DNA of 64,000 bases from positions 620,001 through 684,000 of the forward strand of contig NZ_PJMS01000001.1 in the NCBI RefSeq assembly GCF_002846555.1, written 5' to 3'. Positions 8,514-17,007 of this stretch are shown piece by piece. This DNA comes from Aquimarina sp. MAR_2010_214 (lineage in GTDB: Bacteria > Bacteroidota > Bacteroidia > Flavobacteriales > Flavobacteriaceae). How positions within the stretch are numbered: the stretch's first letter is position 1; the number at the start of each line of letters is the position of its first letter. The notes under the pieces are model-generated. The model saw nothing but the letters and a program-made list of their open reading frames with translations. It did not search any database and was not told the DNA's origin. A program made the position numbers and the translations under genes.

Positions 8514-9566
8514 GGCTAAGTTCTAAAAAGCATATTATTTACTACTATGTTTTTAAATTCCATCCAGGCAGTATTGGAAGCAAAGGCTATAGCTGCTACG
8601 GTTGCCATTTTACTGGTTGAATTTTTTATTTTTTCTAAGACTAAAAACCAATTCAGATAATTCTGAAGGTATTTTGTTGCCACTCCATTGAAGGGCTCCA
8701 TAAATTTCCTTAGACGCATATCCATATTATTCACATTTTGTACGTGATATATTTTGTCAACAGCTCTTTGACCCTTCGAAGCATTAAATTTTTTGTGTGC
8801 TACCTTCTTGTCTTTTGCAAATGCAGTATAGCTTCTGTGACTGTCGCTACAAAGGGTTTCTACTTTAGCCAACTTCCCTTGTAATATAGTCTCCAAGTCA
8901 CTTTTACTAATGCGACCTCTGGTAGCTACTTTGAAATCTTTGTTCCCTGATCGGTCACAACTGGCTATCACAGCTACTTTTTCATTACTGAGACCAGCTT
9001 TACTTGCCTTTGCGCCACGTTTTCTAGCAGGACGATCCAAATTTCGATTCCCTTTTTCAGAGTAAGCAAAGAAAAGATCATCACTCTCTAGGATTCCTTG
9101 GAATTCATCCACACTTACGCTCCCAAAGGAGACAAGTAATTTGTGCCTCCAATCAAAAGAAGTCTGAATAGAAATCCCTGTTTCTTTGGCACTCTTGCGA
9201 ATACTATATCCAGAGAGTAAACAGAATAAATAACGATTAACTTTGTCTTTCTTCTTGAGGTTGTACCAGAACTTACCGGTAGTTTCACTAAAGTTTTTAT
9301 GACAAGTATTACAAACATAGCGCTGTACTCCTTTGAGCTTACCATTAGCCTTAATTTTATTGCACTTACAATGAGGACAGCTTATGGCTTTACTCTGATT
9401 GCTATCAATCAGGGCTGAACCCTCAGTAGAGATCTCCAATAATGTGGAAACAATTTCTGATTGAACCAAAGCCGATGAACTAATGAAAAAATCTCTAAAA
9501 TCTTCTGGTATCATTTCTCCGTTTTTATAAAGTAAAGATAAAACATATTCTAATTAGAACTTAGCC
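8514..9566 (-). mobile_element. IS1595-type insertion sequence, copy 2
   Basis: 1053 bp with 13-bp terminal repeats GGCTAAGTTCTAA and the target duplication ATTAATTT at 8506-8513 and 9567-9574. It is inserted in the fifth/sixth codon region of a DoxX-like gene and lies in the opposite orientation to that gene. Confidence 0.95.
8516..9514 (-). CDS. IS1595-type transposase, copy 2
   Basis: Gives the same 332-residue product as the transposase at 5548-6546, with zinc ribbon (CPHCKC, CNTCHKNF) and ISXO2-like catalytic domain intact. Wherever I compared the DNA, including the flanks inside the element, I saw no difference, so the copies separated recently. Confidence 0.93.
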   Translation of the reverse strand: MIPEDFRDFFISSSALVQSEIVSTLLEISTEGSALIDSNQSKAISCPHCKCNKIKANGKLKGVQRYVCNTCHKNFSETTGKFWYNLKKKDKVNRYLFCLLSGYSIRKSAKETGISIQTSFDWRHKLLVSFGSVSVDEFQGILESDDLFFAYSEKGNRNLDRPARKRGAKASKAGLSNEKVAVIASCDRSGNKDFKVATRGRISKSDLETILQGKLAKVETLCSDSHRSYTAFAKDKKVAHKKFNASKGQRAVDKIYHVQNVNNMDMRLRKFMEPFNGVATKYLQNYLNWFLVLEKIKNSTSKMATVAAIAFASNTAWMEFKNIVVNNMLFRT

Positions 9567-10126
9567 ATTAATTTTAGCCTTAAGAATACTTCTGGGAGTG
9601 ATGTTGGTTGTTTTTGGAAGTAATAAATTTTTTGAATTCATGCCTGCTTTTGAATTTACTAATCCTGATGCAGGTATCTTTTTTGGTGCATTAGTCAACA
9701 GTTATGTACTAAAAGTTGTCGGGATTATCGAGGTAATTGTCGGACTTTTACTTCTTATAAATAAAGCTCTTCCTTTTGCTCTGATAGTATTAGCTCCTAT
9801 TTCTGTAAATATTATTTTATTCCACGCTACATTAGATCCCGTCAATATTGGCCCCGGAGCATTGGTTTTCTTCATAAACGCTTTCTTAATATTTAAATAT
9901 TGGGACAAGTATAAAACACTTTTCTAAAACCAAAATTTTTCGTTTCTTACAGAAAATTCCGACTGCTCCCGCATATTAATCCTACATAGTGCTATACCCC
10001 AAAGCAATATGGAAGAAATCTTATTTCTTTACAGGTAAATTTGCAGAGCAGTCTTTTTTATATTTTCTTTAGCATTAATAGTCACATCTTTTGATAGATT
10101 TGTGAATCATACTAACGCATTGCATC

Positions 10127-12295
10127 ATGAAAAAAGCACTTTTTGTATTATCCATCATTACAATAATGGTGGCTTGTAAAAACAAAACTAAAGAAGAAAC
10201 TTCTAAAACTACCATTGCATTGAACTACCCTGAAACTAAAACAGTAGATACAGTAGATACTTATTTTGGCACTCAAGTAGAAGATCCATATCGCTGGTTA
10301 GAAGATGACCGAAGTAAAGAAACTGAAGACTGGGTGGCGACACAAAACAAGACTACTTTTGGATATTTAGAAAACATTCCTTTTAGAAAAGATCTGAAGA
10401 AACGTCTATCTGATCTTTGGAATTACGAAAAAGTTGGTTCTCCGTTTAAAGAAGGGGATTATAGCTATTTTTATAAGAATGATGGCCTTCAAAATCAGTA
10501 TGTTATCTACCGATTCAAGAATGAAGGTGATGAACCCGAAGTTTTTCTAGATCCTAACACCTTTAGTAAAGATGGTACTACATCTCTTGGAGGAATATCT
10601 TTTTCTAAAAACGGAAAACTTGTAGCCTATGCTATTTCTGAAGGGGGTAGTGACTGGCGTAAAGTAATCGTTAAAAATGCTGAAACCAAAGAGATCATAG
10701 AAGATACTATTGTTGATGTTAAGTTTTCTGGAATATCCTGGAAAGGTAACAAAGGGTTTTACTACTCTAGCTACGATAAGCCAGAAGGAAGTGAGCTTTC
10801 TGCCAAAACAGATCAACATAAAGTATATTATCATAAATTAGGTACGTCTCAAAAAGACGATGCCTTAATTTTTGGAGGTACTCCAGAAGAAAAACACCGA
10901 TATATTGGTGCAAGTGTTACAGAAGATGATCAATATCTTATTATTTCTGCCAGTGTTTCTACTTCTGGAAATAAGTTATTTATCAAAGACCTTACAAACC
11001 CAAATAGTAAACTCATTACTATCATGGGTACTGCAGATAATGATACTTATATTATAGAAAATGTAGGTTCTAAACTTTATCTTGTTACCAATCTAAATGC
11101 ACCCAACCAGAAGATTGTAACGGTAGATGCCTCCAATCCAACTCCAGAAAACTGGAAAGACTTTATTCCCGAAACTGAAAATGTATTAAGTCCTAATACA
11201 GGTGGAGGATACTTCTTTGCAGAATATATGGTTGATGCTGTTTCTAAAGTAATGCAATATGATTATGATGGTAAATTGATTCGTGAAGTAGAATTACCAG
11301 GAGTAGGAAGCGCAAATGGATTTGGTACTAAAAAGGAAGAAAAAGAACTATATTACTCCTTTACCAACTATAAAACACCTAGTAGTATTTATAAATATAA
11401 TATTGCCGAAGGTACTTCAGAATTATATCGTAAACCAAAAATCGATTTCAATCCAGAGAATTATGAAAGCAAGCAGGTTTTTTATACCTCTAAGGATGGT
11501 ACAAAAATACCAATGATTATTACCTATAAAAAAGGGATGGAGCTTAATGGTAAAAACCCAACTATCTTATATGGTTATGGAGGGTTTAATATTAGCCTTA
11601 CCCCAGCGTTTAGTATTGCCAATGCTGTATGGATGGAACAAGGCGGAGTATATGCAGTACCTAACCTAAGAGGTGGTGGTGAGTATGGTAAAAAATGGCA
11701 TGTTGCCGGAACAAAAATGCAAAAACAAAATGTATTTGATGATTTTATCGCAGCAGCAGAATACCTTATAGAAAACAAATATACATCTAGCGACTATTTG
11801 GCTATTCGTGGTGGATCTAATGGAGGATTACTTGTTGGTGCTACTATGACACAGCGACCAGACCTTATGAAAGTAGCTTTGCCAGCTGTTGGTGTTTTAG
11901 ACATGTTACGCTACCATACCTTTACTGCCGGAGCAGGATGGGCTTATGATTATGGTACATCAGAAGAAAACAAAGAGATGTTTGATTACATCAAAGGGTA
12001 TTCTCCTGTCCATAATGTAAAAGCAGGTGTACAATACCCTGCTACTTTGGTTACTACAGGAGACCATGATGATCGTGTGGTACCAGCACACTCGTTTAAA
12101 TTTGCAGCACAACTACAAGCAAAGCAATCAGGTGATAATCCTACATTGATTAGAATTGAAACCAAAGCGGGACATGGTGCAGGAACACCAGTAAGCAAAA
12201 CCATCGAACAGTATGCCGATATTTTTGGTTTTACACTCTATAATATGGGATATGAAGTATTACCAGAAAAAGTTACCGACGAAGTAAAAGGGTAA
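10127..12295 (+). CDS. Prolyl oligopeptidase family serine peptidase, lipoprotein
   Basis: S9A-type peptidase of 722 residues that cleaves short peptides after proline. The N-terminus ([17 protein letters not shown]) is a lipoprotein signal with the lipobox Cys at about residue 17, so it is probably periplasmic and membrane-anchored. A seven-bladed propeller (about 80-440) filters substrates. The alpha/beta hydrolase part has the nucleophile S564 in [11 protein letters not shown], the acid in [11 protein letters not shown] and the histidine in [11 protein letters not shown]. Other family marks are [14 protein letters not shown] and [13 protein letters not shown]. It is monocistronic, with a terminator at 12328-12362. 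Confidence 0.95.
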   Translation: MKKALFVLSIITIMVACKNKTKEETSKTTIALNYPETKTVDTVDTYFGTQVEDPYRWLEDDRSKETEDWVATQNKTTFGYLENIPFRKDLKKRLSDLWNYEKVGSPFKEGDYSYFYKNDGLQNQYVIYRFKNEGDEPEVFLDPNTFSKDGTTSLGGISFSKNGKLVAYAISEGGSDWRKVIVKNAETKEIIEDTIVDVKFSGISWKGNKGFYYSSYDKPEGSELSAKTDQHKVYYHKLGTSQKDDALIFGGTPEEKHRYIGASVTEDDQYLIISASVSTSGNKLFIKDLTNPNSKLITIMGTADNDTYIIENVGSKLYLVTNLNAPNQKIVTVDASNPTPENWKDFIPETENVLSPNTGGGYFFAEYMVDAVSKVMQYDYDGKLIREVELPGVGSANGFGTKKEEKELYYSFTNYKTPSSIYKYNIAEGTSELYRKPKIDFNPENYESKQVFYTSKDGTKIPMIITYKKGMELNGKNPTILYGYGGFNISLTPAFSIANAVWMEQGGVYAVPNLRGGGEYGKKWHVAGTKMQKQNVFDDFIAAAEYLIENKYTSSDYLAIRGGSNGGLLVGATMTQRPDLMKVALPAVGVLDMLRYHTFTAGAGWAYDYGTSEENKEMFDYIKGYSPVHNVKAGVQYPATLVTTGDHDDRVVPAHSFKFAAQLQAKQSGDNPTLIRIETKAGHGAGTPVSKTIEQYADIFGFTLYNMGYEVLPEKVTDEVKG

Positions 12296-12327
12296 TCTTT
12301 TTAACTTAGAACTTGTCTTAAAAAAAT

Positions 12328-12362
12328 AAAAAATCCGTTTTCTGAAAAGAGGCGGATTTTTT
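12328..12362 (+). terminator. Terminator after the prolyl oligopeptidase gene
   Basis: AAAAAATCCG at 12328-12337 pairs with CGGATTTTTT at 12353-12362, leaving a 15-base purine-rich loop. It lies 33 bp after the stop and just before the next gene. Confidence 0.75.
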
Positions 12363-12386
12363 GTTAAAGTTCAATATATTTGAGTA

Positions 12387-13352
12387 ATGTTAAAAGTAGA
12401 CAATATATCCTTCGCTTATGATAAACTTCCTGTTTTAAAAAACGTTAGTTTTACTATTAAAAAAGGGCAGCATATTGCCCTAATTGGTGCCAGTGGTTGT
12501 GGAAAAAGTACCTTGTTAAAAATCATTTATGGCCTTTTACAGGTGCAGGAAGGAGAACTATCCTGGAATGGCACTAAAATATTAGGGCCTCTTTTTAATC
12601 TTGTTCCCGGTGAAGAAAACATGAAATACCTCTCACAGGGTTTTGAGCTACAATCCTATCGTAGTGTCGCGGAAAATATTGGCCAATATTTGTCTAATTT
12701 TCAACCAGAGTTAAAACAAGGTCGGGTAGATGAGTTACTCGACATTGTAGAAATGACTGATTTTGCTGACACCAAAGTCGAAAACCTGAGTGGTGGTCAA
12801 AAACAAAGAGTAGCACTGGCAAAAGCATTAGCCAAAAGACCAGAATTATTACTGCTTGATGAACCTTTTGGCAATATTGATAACTTCAGACGTAGTTCTT
12901 TGAGAAGAAATCTATTTAGATATCTAAAACGTAATAAAATTACAAGTATCACCGCTACACATGATAAAACAGATATTCTCTCTTTTACAGATCAGACAAT
13001 TGTTATTCGCCAGGGTAAAATTTTAACTCAAAAAGATACGATCACTTTATATCAAAACCCTACCGATTATTATATTGCCGCCCTCTTTGGAGAAGTAAAC
13101 GAAATACAACTTTCTTCATTTACAACATCTGATAGTCAGGATACTATTTTGGTCTATCCTCATGAGATAGAAGTTAATCCTAATTCTATGATAAAAGTAC
13201 GAGTGAAAAACGCATATTTCAATGGGAGTCATTATTTGATTGAAGCTGTACTGGACAATACAATTCTCTTTTTTAATCATCACAGTAAATTAACTGCTCC
13301 CAAAATGATTGGGATTACAATTCCTGAAGAAATCATTGAGAAAAGAAAATAA
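12387..13352 (+). CDS. ABC transporter ATP-binding protein
   Basis: ATPase subunit of 321 residues. Walker A is GASGCGKST (about 33-41), the signature is LSGGQKQRVALAKAL, Walker B is ELLLLDEPFGNID, and the switch histidine is in SITATHDKTD. After the roughly 220-residue ATPase core comes a C-terminal extension (about 235-321, with ILVYPHEIEVNPNSM) resembling the TOBE-like regulatory domain of importer ATPases of the spermidine, iron or molybdate type. No permease or binding-protein gene is adjacent, so the substrate is unknown. The stop is 2 bp from the convergent phosphatase gene. Confidence 0.85.
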   Translation: MLKVDNISFAYDKLPVLKNVSFTIKKGQHIALIGASGCGKSTLLKIIYGLLQVQEGELSWNGTKILGPLFNLVPGEENMKYLSQGFELQSYRSVAENIGQYLSNFQPELKQGRVDELLDIVEMTDFADTKVENLSGGQKQRVALAKALAKRPELLLLDEPFGNIDNFRRSSLRRNLFRYLKRNKITSITATHDKTDILSFTDQTIVIRQGKILTQKDTITLYQNPTDYYIAALFGEVNEIQLSSFTTSDSQDTILVYPHEIEVNPNSMIKVRVKNAYFNGSHYLIEAVLDNTILFFNHHSKLTAPKMIGITIPEEIIEKRK

Positions 13353-13354
13353 AT

Positions 13355-14113
13355 CTAGTTGTTGTAGTCTACTAACTTAAGTTCATTCCCATCAAAAACA
13401 CCATAGGTGTAATGAGTAATCCAGTCTCCTAGATTTATATATTGGGATTGTTCGTTTAATTGTATTTCCATAGGAAGATGTCTATGTCCAAACACAAAAT
13501 AATCCCTGTGTTTACTTTCTAATTTTCTTTTGCAATATTGCACCAACCACTCATTATCTTCTCCTAAAAAAGTCACATCTTCATCTCCCGAAATCAATTT
13601 ATTTTTAACAGAAAGATACTGTGCCAGTTTTACTCCAAGATCTGGATGTAACCATCTAAAAAACCATTTTGCTACAGGATTGGTAAATACTTTTTTCATT
13701 CGTTTATATCCTTTGTCTCCAGGTCCTAAACCATCACCATGGCCTATAAAAAAAGTAGTGTCGTTAAAAGTGAATTCCTGGGGTTTATGATACACAGGAA
13801 TATTTAATTCTTCTTCAAAATATCCATTCATCCATAAGTCATGATTTCCTACAAAATAATAGATCGGTATTCCCGAATCTGTAATTTCTGCCAGTTTCCC
13901 TAAGGTTCTGGTAAAGCCTTTAGGCACCACAGTTTTATACTCGAACCAAAAGTCAAAAAGATCTCCTAACAAGAAGATAGCGGCTGCATCTTTTTTAACT
14001 TCATCCAACCATTTTACAAATTTTTGCTCTCTGGGAAAACTCTTTTCTGATGTTGGAGCCCCCAAGTGATTATCACTTGCAAAGTATATTTTTTTCCCTT
14101 CAGGAAGGTTCAT
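13355..14113 (-). CDS. lpxH: UDP-2,3-diacylglucosamine diphosphatase (LpxH type)
   Basis: Calcineurin-type metallophosphatase of 252 residues. The metal-binding motifs are in order: FASDNHLGAP, GDLFDFWFEY, FVGNHDLWM, IGHGDGLGPGD and FGHRHLPME. In lipid A synthesis LpxH splits UDP-2,3-diacylglucosamine to lipid X. The N-terminal DNH in place of the usual DxH spacing is still compatible with metal binding. It is followed 51 bp upstream by the queD-like gene on the same strand. The LpxH assignment rests on motif similarity; other Bacteroidota metallophosphatases look much alike. Confidence 0.8.
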   Translation of the reverse strand: MNLPEGKKIYFASDNHLGAPTSEKSFPREQKFVKWLDEVKKDAAAIFLLGDLFDFWFEYKTVVPKGFTRTLGKLAEITDSGIPIYYFVGNHDLWMNGYFEEELNIPVYHKPQEFTFNDTTFFIGHGDGLGPGDKGYKRMKKVFTNPVAKWFFRWLHPDLGVKLAQYLSVKNKLISGDEDVTFLGEDNEWLVQYCKRKLESKHRDYFVFGHRHLPMEIQLNEQSQYINLGDWITHYTYGVFDGNELKLVDYNN

Positions 14114-14164
14114 ACGTATAATTTAAAAGGTAAAGGTAAGAAAAGGACCTAAAATTTAAATGAT

Positions 14165-14617
14165 CTATTCATTATCTGATGCATACCACTCTGCAAATGA
14201 TGTTTCGGTTTCTTTAAGTTTTAAAGAAAATAACTTAATACCTTCAGGCAATCGAGAGGTAATCCTTTCAGCAAAATCAATTACCATATTTTCACTGGTA
14301 GGTTGATAATCTACTAAAATTACATTATGCCCTCTATCTTTTAATTCTTTTGCAAGTTCTATATGTGGTGTGTTTTTGTTAAATACTGTTGCATGATCAA
14401 AAACATCTTCAATATCTTCTTTTACAATCCTTTTAAGGTCTCCAAAATCAATCACCATTCCTAATTTTACATGCGAAGTATCTGTAATCGGTGTGCCAAT
14501 TACAGTTACACTTAGCTTATAGCTATGACCATGAACATTTCTACATTTACCATCATATCCATATAAAGCATGTCCGGTTTCGAAAGAAAATTGTTTCGTA
14601 ATACGAATTTTACTCAT
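14165..14617 (-). CDS. queD: 6-carboxytetrahydropterin synthase (QueD)
   Basis: Enzyme of 150 residues in the 6-pyruvoyl-tetrahydropterin synthase family that makes the pterin precursor of queuosine (preQ0). The zinc histidines and catalytic cysteine are in FETGHALYGYDGKCRNVHGH, with the second catalytic pair around DVFDHATVFNK and the acidic end in LKETETSFAEWY. The length fits a single-domain subunit. The start at 14617 precedes a stretch holding a very small membrane ORF. The paralogous true pterin synthase role cannot be fully excluded from sequence alone. Confidence 0.88.
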   Translation of the reverse strand: MSKIRITKQFSFETGHALYGYDGKCRNVHGHSYKLSVTVIGTPITDTSHVKLGMVIDFGDLKRIVKEDIEDVFDHATVFNKNTPHIELAKELKDRGHNVILVDYQPTSENMVIDFAERITSRLPEGIKLFSLKLKETETSFAEWYASDNE

Positions 14618-14653
14618 TGCTTACTTTGTAATTTTTGGCAAAGTTACGGAAGA

Positions 14654-14752
14654 TTATCGTCTCTTTCTCTTATTTATAAAGTAAACCACAACCAAAACAA
14701 TTCCTAATACCAGAAACAATCCATTACCTCCTAAAAAATTTAGTATATCCAT
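14654..14752 (-). CDS. Very small single-helix membrane protein, 32 aa
   Basis: A 33-codon frame starting ATG 14752 and ending TAA at 14654. It encodes a short N-terminus (MDILNFLGGNG), one hydrophobic helix (LFLVLGIVLVVVYFI) and a basic end (NKRKRR), the charge pattern of a membrane protein with a cytoplasmic C-terminus. It lies 36 bp upstream of queD on the same strand. There is no Shine-Dalgarno sequence, as in most genes here. The clean helix-plus-basic-tail pattern makes it a plausible real gene, but no family is recognised. Confidence 0.45.
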   Translation of the reverse strand: MDILNFLGGNGLFLVLGIVLVVVYFINKRKRR

Positions 14753-14917
14753 TATTTATTTAGATTTTTAATTTATAACCCAGGTTCTACATAAGAAAAC
14801 AACGGCATTTTGAGTATTTTCTTATAAAAAACTAATAAAAGCGGGTAAACCCGCTCTATAATCTAATACTGCTAGATGAAATACAATCTAAAAAAATAAA
14901 TCACTACGCAATACGTA

Positions 14918-15097
14918 TTAACACATAGATCTACATGCAGCTAAACTTGCCGCACAATGAGAATGACCATCTTCTCTACAATCTACAAAGTCTTGTCTAC
15001 ATTCTCGCAAACAACTATTTGCTCCTCCATTAATACTTGATTGCTCCGTTTTGTTTAAGGACTGAACATGATTTAGGTTTAAAATGTTTTTTAACAT
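14918..15097 (-). CDS. Cysteine-rich peptide precursor with double-glycine leader, copy A
   Basis: A 59-residue precursor. I take the ATG at 15097 as the start because the leader MLKNILNLNHVQSLN matches that of the second copy; the longer open frame to 15328 runs through unrelated DNA. The leader (about 1-24) ends in INGG, the double-glycine site cut by peptidase-containing ABC exporters (C39 type), and such NKTEQ..INGG leaders are common in flavobacterial secreted peptides (known from memory). The 35-residue mature part holds six cysteines spaced CX3CX6CX7CX6CX3C, symmetrical around the centre, which would suit a disulfide-pinned helical hairpin. No exporter or modifying enzyme is adjacent. 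Role unknown: bacteriocin or signal peptide are guesses. Confidence 0.8.
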   Translation of the reverse strand: MLKNILNLNHVQSLNKTEQSSINGGANSCLRECRQDFVDCREDGHSHCAASLAACRSMC

Positions 15098-15195
15098 GGT
15101 TATAGGTTTTAATTTGTAATAATGTAATTTAAGTAAAATATAGGTGTACAACAAATTTCCTTTTTCAATTGAAGTTTGTTTTTCTATTGATTTTT

Positions 15196-15295
15196 TTGCG
15201 TGAGGGATAGTAACGGTTACCCCACAGTCTGACAGAAAGGAAGTACGAGGAGTAAAAGTGAATAGCCCGACCCTTTGGGTCACGTCTAAAAGACA
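15196..15295. other. GC-richer intergenic element with two small hairpins
   Basis: This stretch lies between the two peptide genes and is clearly richer in G and C than its surroundings. It contains GACCCTTTGGGTC at 15269-15281 (stem 5, loop 3) and GTCTAAAAGAC at 15284-15294. From memory, similar GCGTGAGGGATAG...AATAGCCCGACC segments recur in intergenic DNA of Flavobacteriaceae. It might be a dispersed repeat or a small RNA; no open frame is convincing. Confidence 0.45.
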
Positions 15296-15392
15296 AAAAA
15301 GAAAATAACCCCAGAAACAAACACACAAGTGATATGTTTAATGATGAAAACTTTCCTTTTCATACGAGGCGAGCCTTGAAATATTAAATGAG

Positions 15393-15437
15393 TCGTCCTA
15401 AAACAAGTTGACACAAATTCGACTTATTTTAGGACGA
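15393..15437. repeat. 19-bp inverted repeat with a 7-base loop
   Basis: TCGTCCTAAAACAAGTTGA (15393-15411) and its near-complement at 15419-15437 match in 17 of 19 positions. There is no T-run on either side, so it is not a normal terminator. Two facing ends of a small transposable element, or a recombination scar, would look like this. It separates the two cysteine-rich peptide genes. Confidence 0.6.
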
Positions 15438-15493
15438 GACAAATAATGCTAAGTGAAATACAATCTAAAAAAGCAAATCACAATGCACAAGCA

Positions 15494-15670
15494 TTAACAC
15501 GCAGATCTACATGCAATATAATCTGCCAGACAGTTAGCACCTCCACTACCAAGACAACTAATATAGTCTTGCCTGCAAGCTAGAAAACAACTGCTTCCTC
15601 CATTAATACTTGATTGCTCTGTTTTGTTTAATGATTTAACATCATTACGGTTTAAAATGTTTTTTAACAT
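15494..15670 (-). CDS. Cysteine-rich peptide precursor with double-glycine leader, copy B
   Basis: A 58-residue precursor starting at ATG 15670. The leader MLKNILNRNDVKSLN...INGG differs from copy A at only a few positions. The mature part (34 residues) has less identity but exactly the same cysteine spacing, CX3CX6CX7CX6CX3C, with RQD after the second cysteine and ACRS before the last. The DNA after the two stop codons (GAAATACAATCTAAAAAA) and just before the start codons is also alike, so the pair arose by tandem duplication. Copy A is acidic and His-bearing between C3 and C4; copy B has a Gly-rich LGSGGAN loop there. Confidence 0.8.
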   Translation of the reverse strand: MLKNILNRNDVKSLNKTEQSSINGGSSCFLACRQDYISCLGSGGANCLADYIACRSAC

Positions 15671-15910
15671 AATTAAAGGTTTTAAATTTGTAATGATGTA
15701 ATGTAAAGAAAATAACAAAGGCAAAATTGAGGTTTACCGTAGTCTCTGTTATTCAACTCGTTTATACTCTTTCCAACTGGCTACAAAATGGTCTTTTGCA
15801 CCCATATTTTGTCTTTTTTTCGTTCCATAGCTCGCTATGCACCTCAAAAAAGACTTTATCTGGACACAAAACCTTAATTTTTCGCTTCAATCAAAAAAGT
15901 TTAAACGAGT

Positions 15911-16675
15911 TCATTTTTTAAATTTTTCTAATGCTTTTTTAGTAAACTCAGAAAGCACTAATTCACCAGAAATAGCCGCCCTTTCTATAAGAAGTTCTTG
16001 CCAATGCTCTGTTCCTTTCCAATTTACTTTTTTCATTTGTTGTATTGCTTCTGGGTTATACCCAGCAAGTTTTTCGGCAAATAGTTGTGTTTCTTTATCT
16101 AATTCTGATATGGTACTAAAAACGCGCGCATATAATCCTTGTTCTTTTGCCCAATACGCATTTTTCCACTGCGATGCATCCCATGCAAGAGCTTCAAAAG
16201 CGGCTAATCCTATTTTTCTTGATACTGCCGGTTCTATTACAAAAGGACCTATACCAATAGTTAATTCACTTAATTTAATCGATGCTGCTTCTGTAGCCAG
16301 GCAGTAATCACACGCAGAAGCTAATCCAACTCCTCCTCCTACAGTTTTACCTTGTATCCTTCCTATGATTGGTTTTTTACATTTTCGCATTGCATTAATC
16401 ACATTGGCAAATCCAGAAAAGAATTGTTTTCCTTCTTCTAGATTTGTTATTGCTATGAGTTCATCAAAAGAAGCTCCTGCACAAAATGCCCGGTCTCCTT
16501 CTGATTTAAGAATGATTACAGATACCGATGTATCCTCTGATAATTCATCAAAAGCTTTAGCCAATCTTGCTAATAATTCTGATGGAAAAGAATTACTGGC
16601 ATGGTGACCAAATTCTATCGTTGCAATGTTGTTTTCGGTATGAGTATATAAGCTTCCGCTAGATCTTGGTATCAT
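15911..16675 (-). CDS. Enoyl-CoA hydratase/isomerase family protein
   Basis: Crotonase-fold protein of 254 residues from ATG 16675 (MIPRSSGSLYTHTEN); a longer open frame reaches 16762 but adds residues outside the usual family length. The first oxyanion-hole region is AFCAGASFDEL, the second is GKTVGGGVGLASACDYCLA, with the SELTIGIGPFVIEPAVSRK segment typical of the hydratases of leucine catabolism (methylglutaconyl-CoA type). It probably acts on a short-chain enoyl-CoA in the cytoplasm. No other fatty-acid or leucine genes are adjacent, so the exact substrate stays open. Confidence 0.85.
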   Translation of the reverse strand: MIPRSSGSLYTHTENNIATIEFGHHASNSFPSELLARLAKAFDELSEDTSVSVIILKSEGDRAFCAGASFDELIAITNLEEGKQFFSGFANVINAMRKCKKPIIGRIQGKTVGGGVGLASACDYCLATEAASIKLSELTIGIGPFVIEPAVSRKIGLAAFEALAWDASQWKNAYWAKEQGLYARVFSTISELDKETQLFAEKLAGYNPEAIQQMKKVNWKGTEHWQELLIERAAISGELVLSEFTKKALEKFKK

Positions 16676-16881
16676 TGTTGTTGTAACTTTTATAGTAAAA
16701 GTAACTAATCCCAACTGAAGATTAAAATACCACATATAATTATTTTGGTTGGTATCATTCACCCATCTGGTGACTCCTGTATTAAAATTGTTTAATGAAT
16801 AATCTTAATACAATCAAATGGTTTATTTCTTAGTAAAAATTAATTGTAATTATCTAAAATATAATACGTTTATATATAGAG

Positions 16882-17007
16882 ATGGTTCATAAAAAATATA
16901 TGAAGAAGATGTTAGAAGAATTTTTTGAAAAAAACAGATTACGAATAGGGATTCTATTAATCCTTATCTATGCTCCATTACTATTTATTCTTATTTATCC
17001 TTTTTAA
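16882..17007 (+). CDS. Small membrane protein, 41 aa
   Basis: ATG at 16882 opens a 41-residue frame: a charged amphipathic start (MVHKKYMKKMLEEFFEKNR) followed by a hydrophobic helix (IGILLILIYAPLLFILIYPF). The TAA stop overlaps the stop of the convergent MATE gene by four bases. The composition suits a single-pass membrane peptide. No family is recognised, and it could be a chance frame, though the charge layout is convincing. Confidence 0.45.
   Translation: MVHKKYMKKMLEEFFEKNRLRIGILLILIYAPLLFILIYPF

Larger units (their letters stand above)
8498..9927 (+). pseudogene. DoxX-like membrane protein gene split by an IS copy
   Basis: The gene started at ATG 8498 and was cut after five codons by the IS at 8514-9566. 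Removing the IS and one copy of the 8-bp target duplication restores a continuous frame reading MNKLILALRILLGVMLVVFG and then the rest to 9927, about 122 residues. The product had four membrane helices (LVVFGSNKFFEF, YVLKVVGIIEVIVGLLLL, ALIVLAPISVNII, GALVFFINAFLIF), typical of DoxX-like proteins. The remaining frame from GTG 9598 or ATG 9601 lacks the first helix start, so any product would be about 109 residues and probably faulty. Confidence 0.9.

Noticed and set aside
12375..12382. TATATTTG as a -7 promoter box for the ABC ATPase
   Set aside because: It would place the transcription start after the ATG at 12387 and no suitable -33 element has the right spacing. It is probably chance in AT-rich DNA.
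15098..15328. N-terminal extension of the first cysteine-rich peptide to 15328
   Set aside because: The extension runs through the GC-rich intergenic element and has no counterpart in the second copy. The leader starting at 15097 is the conserved one.
15755..15911. 10-bp inverted repeat AACTCGTTTA / TAAACGAGTT
   Set aside because: The arms are 137 bases apart with no other likeness around them and no target duplication; chance is sufficient.
15837..16307. A 156-residue plus-strand frame
   Set aside because: It is antisense to the enoyl-CoA hydratase gene, whose protein has clear family motifs.
16676..16762. Longer start for the enoyl-CoA hydratase
   Set aside because: The additional 29 residues are outside the normal family length and start with low-complexity sequence that looks translated by chance.
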